A stretch of 7,323 nt of DNA from NCBI GenBank assembly GCA_012521855.1, contig JAAYLO010000330.1:1-7323 (forward strand), written 5' to 3'. Positions 1-6,359 of the stretch are shown here, one piece after another (the first letter of the stretch is position 1; each line of letters starts with the position of its first letter). The translations under genes were made by a program, and so were the position numbers. The notes under the pieces were generated by a model that did not search any database, was not told the DNA's origin, and worked only from the letters and a program-made list of their open reading frames with translations. The stretch comes from Halanaerobiaceae bacterium (GTDB lineage: Bacteria; Bacillota; Halanaerobiia; Halanaerobiales; DTU029).

Positions 1-1
1 A

Positions 2-2746
2 TTTAAAGCATGGCAGTATTTTTTGATCTATTTACCCGCAATTGTAGTGATTTATATTTTTTCAATAAGCCCCATGGCAGCTGAACGGTATGATTTTGTA
101 AGAACAGCTACAGGCTGGATAAATATATCACCATCAGATATTATCTGGGATTGGTTTTTCAATATTTATTATATATCCTATACTATCTTGTCCTTATATC
201 TTATCTATAAATGGGGACGGAAATCAGATAGAGAGAATGATAGAAGACAGTCCATGCTCATTGTTGTTTTCTTTTCTCTGGCAGCTGTTTTGGGTACCAT
301 AACAGATATTGTCTTCAGTAAGCATTCAGACCTGAAGGTTCCTCAATTGGCGCCTGTAATCGGACTTATTCCTTTATCAGCTATTTTTTACTGTATAAAA
401 AGGTACGGGCTCATGCAGCCGGAAGGGGACAGGGAAGTCAAACCAGGTATTATTCTCAGTGAATATGCCCTTTCAAAATATTATAATTTTGTTGCCTATA
501 CATATATAGCCGGAAGTTTAGTATACTTCCTTTCAGAGTATTATGTTAAAAGAAATCTCTTATCAGACATACTGCCTCTCGGTTTATTCATTTTCCTGGC
601 CGGTGCAGTTATCTGGTTTATGCCGATATTTATCAGAAGAGAAGTAATGCGTGATATTATATTTACCGGTATTTTATCCTTAACAGTACCATTGATAACA
701 ATTTTCTTTGTTTCTCCCGGAAATACTACAGTGGTCTGGGTTTTACCAATTATATCTCTCCTTTTTTCAATAATATATAACAATCAATATCTTTTATTCT
801 CTATTGGAATAAGCGGTCTATTTGTTCAGGTCTACCTGTGGATAAAAGCTCCGGAGACTTTTGTAATGATTGATTCGACTGTATATTTGAAAAGGTTTTC
901 CATAATAATAATGTTTTTATTCATTGCCTTTTATATCTACAGGGTTTATTTATTCCGTTTAAAGGAGAATGAAGATAAGGTTAAGCTGCAGAAAATTGTA
1001 TCGGAGATATCAGCTCAGTTTGTTTCAGCCACTGCAGATACCATTGATGAGAGGAATTATGATTTTATTAATATAAGCGGAAGCTTTTTGGGGGCGGAAA
1101 AAGCATTTGTTTATATTTTTTCCAGAGGGAAAATAACACATGAGTGGTATAATGAAGAGCATATGGGTAACCGGGACAGTACAAAGGATTTTCTTGAAGA
1201 TTATTTTGCTGATTTAGATGAAAACAATGTCCTTTATAAATTCAATAAATTTTCTGTTCTGCAGAAACTGACTGATAAGTACGGCCTGGAAATAGTATTG
1301 ATACCTGTTCCGCTGATCAAAAAAGAAAAAATAATCGGGCTCGTTGCTTATGTCCTAAGCCCGGATAGCGTATATAATGAAGATCATCAGAATGTGTTGG
1401 AAATCCTGGCTAATATAATCTCTGATACCATGGCAAGAATTGAATCTGAGGAACATATTACTCATCTGGCTTATCATGACAGCTTAACAGATTTGCCAAA
1501 TAAAAGGTATTTTGATGAATTTGTTACTGATGAAATCGCAAAAGAACCAAAAGGAAGCAAGGCCCTGATTATCGTTAATTATAAAGATTTTTCCCTGCTC
1601 AGTATGACTTATGGATATAATTATGCTAATAAGATAATTAAAGAAACTGCAGGGGAGCTTTTGAATTTCTGCTCAGATGGAAAAAGATTATTTCATGTCG
1701 CTAAAGACCATTTCACTGTCTGGGTAAGTAATTATAAGGATAAAGACGAGCTGGAAAAATTGTGTGAAGATATAATCAGCAAACTTCAGGTTAAGTTTGC
1801 GGACAAGGTAAATGGAGGAAATATTGGTATCGTTGAGATTGACAAATTCAGTGCAGATAGTGATACATTGGTGAAATATGCCTCTATCGCTGCAAATAGT
1901 ATAAAAGACAAGCAGGCATGGGGATATAGTTATTTTACTGAACAGATGGAACTGGAAATAAACAGAAAACACCAGATCGAGTCAGAATTAAAGCAGCTTA
2001 TAAATGGTGATGGAGGTTCTGCCATATTATATCTGAAATATCAGCCCATAGTAGAATTGAAGACAAATAAAATAGCTGGTTTTGAAGCTCTGGCCCGTAT
2101 AGAAAGCAGGACATTTGGGGAGATACTTCCCTATGAATTTATACCAATTGCAGAAGAAACACAACAAATTTATCAGTTGGGAGAATTAATTATCCAGAAA
2201 GCCTGCCAGTTCCTGAAGGAATTGGAGGCTAACGGGTATCCTGAACTAAAAGTAATGTTGAATATATCTATACTTCAGATTTTGCGTGAAGAGTTTCTGG
2301 AAGATTTTCTGAGAATAATAAGGGAACACAGGATAGATACTTCCAGGATCGGGATAGAATTGACAGAATCAGTATTTTCAAATGACTATCTGATAATCAA
2401 CGAAAAACTCACAACATTACAGGATCTGGGAATAAATATAGCAATAGATGATTTCGGGACAGGATATTCTTCTTTTGCCCGGGAAAGGGAGCTTAATGTT
2501 AACTGTTTGAAGATAGATAAATACTTCATTGATAAATTGCTTGAAATCAACACTGATAATGCTATTACCGGGGATATTATATCAATGGCTCACAAACTCG
2601 GGCACAAAGCTATAGCAGAGGGAGTAGAAAGTGAAATCCAGAAACAATACCTTATTGAAAACGATTGTGATTATATGCAGGGATATCTTTTCTGTAAACC
2701 TGTATTAAAGGAGCAGGCATTAGAACTACTGCAAAAATACAGGTGA
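2..2746 (+). CDS. Membrane-anchored c-di-GMP phosphodiesterase (7TM sensor, second TM block, GAF, degenerate GGDEF, EAL), 5'-truncated by window
   Basis: The frame is open from base 2, so the gene starts outside the window. The TTG at 23 aligns with an internal residue of the downstream paralogue, which has about 103 more residues before that point. Residues below count from that TTG codon. Residues 1-125 are the later helices of a 7TM sensor like those on histidine kinases. Residues 160-310 form a second block of about six helices. About 318-475 look GAF-like. About 476-640 are a GGDEF domain whose signature reads A-K-D-H-F (560-564), with the metal-binding Asp replaced by Asn519, so cyclase activity is not expected. 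Residues 668-905 are an EAL domain with E688 of EAL, N747, E779, D809/D810 in DDFGTGYSS, K830, E866 in AEGVE and Q886 in QGY, the full set for hydrolysing c-di-GMP to pGpG. The catalytic part should be cytoplasmic. It is probably in an operon with the next gene. The ligand sensed is unknown. Confidence 0.93.
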   Translation, partial: FKAWQYFLIYLPAIVVIYIFSISPMAAERYDFVRTATGWINISPSDIIWDWFFNIYYISYTILSLYLIYKWGRKSDRENDRRQSMLIVVFFSLAAVLGTITDIVFSKHSDLKVPQLAPVIGLIPLSAIFYCIKRYGLMQPEGDREVKPGIILSEYALSKYYNFVAYTYIAGSLVYFLSEYYVKRNLLSDILPLGLFIFLAGAVIWFMPIFIRREVMRDIIFTGILSLTVPLITIFFVSPGNTTVVWVLPIISLLFSIIYNNQYLLFSIGISGLFVQVYLWIKAPETFVMIDSTVYLKRFSIIIMFLFIAFYIYRVYLFRLKENEDKVKLQKIVSEISAQFVSATADTIDERNYDFINISGSFLGAEKAFVYIFSRGKITHEWYNEEHMGNRDSTKDFLEDYFADLDENNVLYKFNKFSVLQKLTDKYGLEIVLIPVPLIKKEKIIGLVAYVLSPDSVYNEDHQNVLEILANIISDTMARIESEEHITHLAYHDSLTDLPNKRYFDEFVTDEIAKEPKGSKALIIVNYKDFSLLSMTYGYNYANKIIKETAGELLNFCSDGKRLFHVAKDHFTVWVSNYKDKDELEKLCEDIISKLQVKFADKVNGGNIGIVEIDKFSADSDTLVKYASIAANSIKDKQAWGYSYFTEQMELEINRKHQIESELKQLINGDGGSAILYLKYQPIVELKTNKIAGFEALARIESRTFGEILPYEFIPIAEETQQIYQLGELIIQKACQFLKELEANGYPELKVMLNISILQILREEFLEDFLRIIREHRIDTSRIGIELTESVFSNDYLIINEKLTTLQDLGINIAIDDFGTGYSSFARERELNVNCLKIDKYFIDKLLEINTDNAITGDIISMAHKLGHKAIAEGVESEIQKQYLIENDCDYMQGYLFCKPVLKEQALELLQKYR

Positions 2747-2816
2747 GAACAGGGGATAATAAAGGGTGCCGTGCAGATAATGAGGGGTATTATGTCAGCT
2801 CAGGGATTAAATGTTG

Positions 2817-2824
2817 GGTGGTGA
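2817..2824 (+). promoter_or_regulatory. Ribosome binding site that favours the ATG at 2829
   Basis: GGTGGTGA differs by one base from the ideal GGAGGTGA and ends four bases before the ATG at 2829, giving seven bases from the GGTGG core. The in-frame ATG at 2811 has only AGGGA in front of it at 2802-2806, and starting there would place this purine-rich site inside the gene. The protein from 2829 (MDYANLF...) enters its first membrane helix almost at once, as expected for an N-terminus lying outside the cell. Starting at 2811 would add six residues. Confidence 0.6.
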
Positions 2825-2828
2825 ATTC

Positions 2829-5800
2829 ATGGATTATGCTAATTTATTCTCTATAATATTCTATACTGCCAGTATATCCAGTCTGTTTCTGGGTATGTAT
2901 ATTATCAGCCTGAACTATAAAAATGCATTGAATCAACAGTTTTTGTTAATATCTCTTGCACTGTGTTTATGGTCTTTTTGTTTTTCAGTTGCCAACAATG
3001 CTCCGGACCTTAATACAGTACTTTACTGGAGACGTATATCTGTTTTTGGCTGGGGAATTATCTATACCCTGATACTCCATTTTTTTGTATTATTAGCGAG
3101 AAAATATTATGGAGCCTTGAAAAGATCTATTTTTTTGTTTTATGTGCCTGCTGTAATGGTGGTCTATGTTTTTGGAATCAGCCCACTAGCTCCTGAACGG
3201 TATGAATTTGTGAGGACTATCACCGGATGGGTAAATATTTCTCCGTTTGATAACATCTGGGATTGGTTTTTCAGTTTATACTGTACCAGTTATATCCTCT
3301 TATCCTTATATCTTTTGTATAACTGGGGACAGAGAACCAGGAGAAAAAACAATAAAAAACAGGCCGGCTTTATTATCGCAGCTTTTTTACTGGCTCTTGT
3401 TTCAGGATTTTTAACAGATTTTTTCTTTAATATGCTGATAGATGTGAAGATTCCTCAACTGGCTCCCCTGATAGGCATAATTCCTTTCTCGGCTATATTT
3501 TATTATATCAGGAAATATGGATTTATAAGGATCGATGAAGGCCGGGAAGCAAAACCAGGTATGATTCTCAGCGAATTTGACCTGTCAAAATACTATGAGA
3601 CTGTTTCATCTACATATATTATCGGCAGTATTTTAAATTTTATTATACAGTTTTTTTTAAAAAGAAGCTCTATAGAAACTATACTCCCAATCAGTGTTTT
3701 TCTTTTCTTTATCGGTATTATAGTATGGATGATGCCGGTTTTTATCAAAAAGGACAGAGTCAGGGATATTCTGTTTACCATTATTATATCTCTTTCCATT
3801 CCGCTGGCAGTAATATTTCCTATTTCCTCTGATAATGCAATAATCTGGTTTATACCGGTTGCACTGGTTATCTTCTCATTAATATACAATCAAAGATATC
3901 TATTATATTCTGTTGCTTTTTCCTGTCTTTTTACTCAAGTTTCTCTCTGGATAAAAAACCCGGTGATTGTTATAAAGCTTGATGATGCAGAATATCTGAA
4001 GAGGGTATTTTTCTTTCTGGTATGTATGTCCATTACCTATTATATTTACCGGGTTTATTTCTACCGCTTGAAGGAAATTGAAGGAAAAATAAAATTGCAG
4101 CAGATAGTAGCAAAAATATCTGCCCAATTTGCTGCAGCTACTATAGATACTATTGATGACAGGATTAATGAAATGCTCCAGGTAAGCGGTGATTTTTTCA
4201 GGGCAGACAGGGCTTTTGTGTATATGTTTTCTAAAGACAGGATAACACATGAGTGGCGCAATGGATATATGGAGGGAAATACCAAAAAATCACAGGAATT
4301 ACTGAGGGATTATCTGTCTGAATTGAAAAATAGTAAATTACATAATAAACTTATAAAAATGCCTGCTCTTCAGGGCACTGCAGCCAATAACAACAGGAGA
4401 TCATTGTTTTTTAGAGCAGGTAAATGCAAGTTCTTATTTGCTGTGCCATTGTCGAAAAAGGATCAGCCTGTGGGTGTTATTGCCTATATTTTAAACCAGC
4501 GGCGAAGTGACTGGAAAACTGGTTACCAGAATTCACTGGAGATTCTGGCAAATATACTCTCAGACAGTCTGGCAAGAATAGAATCAGAGGCTCACATTAC
4601 TCATCTGGTATATCATAACAGGTTGACAGATTTACCGAATAAAAGGTATTTTGATAAATTTGTTAATAATAAACTGGACAGCGGTATAAAGCAGAAAAAG
4701 GCCCTTATTCTGGTAAACTACAGGGATTTTACCCTGACCAGCATGACCTATGGTTATAATTATAGTAACGATATAATCAGAAAAACTGCTGAAGAACTTT
4801 CAAACTTTATGAGAGGAAGTATCAGTTTGTTCCATGTCTCCATAGATCATTTTGTATTATGGGTTGAAAATTACAGGGATAAAAGTGAACTCGATAAGCT
4901 CTGTATAAAGATAATCGATCTATTGAAAGACAGATTTTCAGGCAGAGTAAGCGGGGGCAATATCGGAATTGTTGAGATAGACAAATATGATGAAGATAGT
5001 GATACATTGCTGAAATATGCCTCTATTGCTGCAAATAGTGTGAAGAGAGAAAAAGACTGGGGATATAGTTATTTTACTGAAAAGATGGAGGTAGATATAA
5101 ATAAAAAAAGACAGATCGAGGATGGTCTGAAGAAAATCATCAGCGGTGATGAGAGTCAGAGTAATATATATCTGAAATATCAGCCGATAATTGAATTAAA
5201 GGACAACAGAATAGTTGGATTTGAAGCACTGGCCCGTATGTATAACCAGGATCTCGGTGAGATACCGCCGCTTGAATTTATACCGATTGCTGAAAACACC
5301 CATCAGATTTACCAGCTGGGTGAATTAATCATCCATAAGGCCTGCCAGTTTTTAAAAGAAATGGAGTATAAAGGATATTCAGAGCAAATGGTAATGCTGA
5401 ATATTTCTGTGCTTCAGATTCTGAGGGATGAATTTGTAGAGGACTTTTTAGGACTGATAAATAAATACGGGATAGATTATCCACGGATCGGGATAGAATT
5501 AACAGAATCAGTTTTTTCAAAGGATTATATGAAAATCAATGAAAAGCTGATGAAATTACAGGACCTGGGGATAAATATAGCGATTGATGATTTCGGGACA
5601 GGTTATTCTTCTTTTGCCCGGGAAAGGGAGCTCAATGTTAACTGTTTGAAGATAGATAAATACTTTGTTGATAAATTACTTGATATAGGGTACAGGAATG
5701 CTATTACTGGAGATATTATATCAATGGCTCATAAACTGGGACATAGAGCCATAGCAGAGGGAGTAGAAAGAGAAATACAGAAACAGTATCTTATCGAAAA

Positions 5801-5882
5801 CAGCTGTGATTATATGCAGGGATACCTTTACAGTATGCCTGTTTTACAGGAAAAAGCCCTGAAAATGCTGGGTGAAACCTGA
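2829..5882 (+). CDS. Membrane-anchored c-di-GMP phosphodiesterase, full-length tandem paralogue (7TM sensor, second TM block, GAF, degenerate GGDEF, EAL)
   Basis: The protein is 1017 aa from the ATG at 2829, or 1023 from 2811. Residues 1-232 hold seven hydrophobic helices (about 4-28, 37-56, 71-91, 100-117, 143-166, 178-200, 207-226), resembling the 7TM N-terminal region of histidine kinases. About 261-412 hold six more. With the N-terminus outside, 13 helices put the C-terminal domains in the cytoplasm. Residues 413-437 are a likely helical linker and 424-584 are GAF-like. About 585-750 are a degenerate GGDEF with S-I-D-H-F (671-675) at the signature and N630, S638 and M639 where metal- and GTP-binding residues normally sit. 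About 781-1014 are EAL with E799 of EAL, N858, E890, D920/D921, K941, E977 and Q997 all present. The predicted activity is cleavage of c-di-GMP to pGpG. The inactive GGDEF may bind GTP and tune the EAL domain, as known for some such proteins, but that is inference. It lies 82 bp after its paralogue with no terminator between. Confidence 0.95.
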   Translation: MDYANLFSIIFYTASISSLFLGMYIISLNYKNALNQQFLLISLALCLWSFCFSVANNAPDLNTVLYWRRISVFGWGIIYTLILHFFVLLARKYYGALKRSIFLFYVPAVMVVYVFGISPLAPERYEFVRTITGWVNISPFDNIWDWFFSLYCTSYILLSLYLLYNWGQRTRRKNNKKQAGFIIAAFLLALVSGFLTDFFFNMLIDVKIPQLAPLIGIIPFSAIFYYIRKYGFIRIDEGREAKPGMILSEFDLSKYYETVSSTYIIGSILNFIIQFFLKRSSIETILPISVFLFFIGIIVWMMPVFIKKDRVRDILFTIIISLSIPLAVIFPISSDNAIIWFIPVALVIFSLIYNQRYLLYSVAFSCLFTQVSLWIKNPVIVIKLDDAEYLKRVFFFLVCMSITYYIYRVYFYRLKEIEGKIKLQQIVAKISAQFAAATIDTIDDRINEMLQVSGDFFRADRAFVYMFSKDRITHEWRNGYMEGNTKKSQELLRDYLSELKNSKLHNKLIKMPALQGTAANNNRRSLFFRAGKCKFLFAVPLSKKDQPVGVIAYILNQRRSDWKTGYQNSLEILANILSDSLARIESEAHITHLVYHNRLTDLPNKRYFDKFVNNKLDSGIKQKKALILVNYRDFTLTSMTYGYNYSNDIIRKTAEELSNFMRGSISLFHVSIDHFVLWVENYRDKSELDKLCIKIIDLLKDRFSGRVSGGNIGIVEIDKYDEDSDTLLKYASIAANSVKREKDWGYSYFTEKMEVDINKKRQIEDGLKKIISGDESQSNIYLKYQPIIELKDNRIVGFEALARMYNQDLGEIPPLEFIPIAENTHQIYQLGELIIHKACQFLKEMEYKGYSEQMVMLNISVLQILRDEFVEDFLGLINKYGIDYPRIGIELTESVFSKDYMKINEKLMKLQDLGINIAIDDFGTGYSSFARERELNVNCLKIDKYFVDKLLDIGYRNAITGDIISMAHKLGHRAIAEGVEREIQKQYLIENSCDYMQGYLYSMPVLQEKALKMLGET

Positions 5883-5916
5883 TACGCAGATCGTACAGGC
5901 ATGATTTGCGTATCAG
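5879..5916 (+). terminator. Hairpin overlapping the stop codon, probable operon terminator
   Basis: Fourteen pairs form between 5879-5892 (CTGATACGCAGATC) and 5903-5916 (GATTTGCGTATCAG), all Watson-Crick except one G-U, around a 10-base loop. The stop codon TGA at 5880-5882 lies inside the left arm. The following bases are AU-rich (TTATATATAT) but not a clean U-run, so termination may be partial, or the hairpin may protect the 3' end of the message. The near-perfect dyad could also be a protein-binding site. Its place right at the end of the gene pair favours a terminator. Confidence 0.55.
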
Positions 5917-5983
5917 TTATATATATGTTAAGATGAATATATCTGATCAGGAAAGGGTGCATAATTAATAATAATGCCTAATA

Positions 5984-6012
5984 TTGCTTTAACCACCCGG
6001 TAATCGTATAAT
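5984..6012 (+). promoter_or_regulatory. Possible sigma-70-type promoter upstream of the small reading frame
   Basis: TTGCTT (5984-5989) is followed by a 17-base spacer and a perfect TATAAT (6007-6012). The -10 element and the spacing are ideal, but only three of six bases match in the -35 element. Transcription would start near 6019 and run through the dyad at 6101-6128 and the Shine-Dalgarno at 6138-6144. Such matches arise by chance in AT-rich DNA, so the call is tentative. Confidence 0.35.
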
Positions 6013-6100
6013 TTATAAACTGCCTGGTCAGGGTAATATAATATCAATAAAAAAAAACGGCAAATATGGTATTGTAGAGCATTTCCTCTGTATTGCCCTC

Positions 6101-6128
6101 TAATCAAATGATTTATCTGCTTTGATTA
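6101..6128. repeat. Inverted repeat, possible operator or mRNA hairpin
   Basis: TAATCAAA (6101-6108) and its exact complement TTTGATTA (6121-6128) are separated by 12 bases. The half-sites are 20 bp apart centre to centre, about two turns of the helix, a spacing suited to a dimeric helix-turn-helix repressor or activator. A smaller overlapping dyad, AATCA-AA-TGATT, occupies 6102-6113. As RNA it would be a weak, AU-rich stem ten bases before a Shine-Dalgarno sequence, so control of translation is also possible. No regulator gene is present in the window. Confidence 0.4.
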
Positions 6129-6151
6129 AGGCGGTGAAGGAGGGATTTCTT

Positions 6152-6237
6152 ATGTTAGTAATGAAATTCAAAGAATGGATATAGAACTTGATAAGATGTA
6201 TGATTTGTCAAAACTTATTGCAAAAACAGTTGAATGA
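6152..6237 (+). pseudogene. Tiny reading frame with strong ribosome binding site, possibly frameshifted
   Basis: AGGAGGG at 6138-6144 lies seven bases before an ATG at 6152, but that frame stops after ten codons (MLVMKFKEWI, stop at 6182-6184). Another frame runs without a stop from GTT at 6154 to a TGA at 6235-6237. It reads 27 residues, starting VSNEIQRMD and ending SKLIAKTVE, and looks like a charged amphipathic helix. One extra base just after the ATG would join the two into a 28-residue peptide. This may be a broken small gene, a leader peptide or chance. A faint likeness to the first helix of Spo0E-type phosphatases is not enough for a name, and the conserved SQELD-type motif of that family is absent. 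Confidence 0.2.
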
Positions 6238-6258
6238 TATATGAATTAGAGTTATTAT
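6230..6258 (+). promoter_or_regulatory. Possible promoter for the MATE transporter
   Basis: TTGAAT (6230-6235) is followed by a 17-base spacer and TATTAT (6253-6258), which match consensus at four and five of six bases. Transcription would start near 6265, leaving a leader of about 95 bases before the transporter ATG. A perfect TATAAT at 6260-6265 has no matching -35 element. The hairpin after the upstream gene pair and the long gap make a separate promoter plausible, but the local DNA is very AT-rich. Confidence 0.35.
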
Positions 6259-6346
6259 ATATAATGGTACTAGTTTTTTTACTGATATAGCTGTAAAAAT
6301 ATTAATAATATATATTGCGGCAGAAGACATCAGAAAAATATGTAAT

Positions 6347-6352
6347 GGAGGA
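6347..6352 (+). promoter_or_regulatory. Ribosome binding site fixing the MATE start at 6360
   Basis: GGAGGA lies seven bases before the ATG at 6360. An in-frame ATG at 6345 overlaps this site and has no purine-rich sequence at the right distance of its own, so 6360 is the better start. Confidence 0.75.
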
Positions 6353-6359
6353 AGTAGAC

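Larger units (their letters stand above)
5917..6359. other. Intergenic region without a convincing intact gene
   Basis: This AT-rich stretch separates the phosphodiesterase pair from the transporter. No reading frame of useful length has a start and ribosome binding site on either strand, and no tRNA, rRNA or known riboswitch pattern was seen. The c-di-GMP riboswitch signature was looked for because of the neighbours and was not found. What it does hold is listed separately: two possible promoters, a 28-bp dyad and a short reading frame with a good Shine-Dalgarno sequence. A run of nine A occurs near 6049-6057. The AT-rich palindrome ATTATATATAAT lies at 6254-6265. Confidence 0.7.

Noticed and set aside
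23..25. TTG as a start codon of the first phosphodiesterase
   Set aside because: The frame is open to the left window edge, the upstream codons align with the paralogue, and no ribosome binding site is present. It is an internal leucine.
3593..4285. Several - strand reading frames inside the second phosphodiesterase
   Set aside because: All lie opposite strongly hydrophobic or GAF coding sequence, overlap one another in different frames, and lack start signals.
5933..5968. Eleven-codon frame starting at ATG 5933
   Set aside because: It has no ribosome binding site and is too short to support.
6345..6347. Alternative MATE start at ATG 6345
   Set aside because: It overlaps the GGAGGA that serves the ATG at 6360 and has no ribosome binding site of its own.
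5917..6359. c-di-GMP riboswitch in the gap between the phosphodiesterases and the transporter
   Set aside because: It was considered because of the neighbours. An A-rich stretch followed by CGGCAAA near 6049-6064 looked suggestive, but the paired stems and conserved core of GEMM-type riboswitches are not there.
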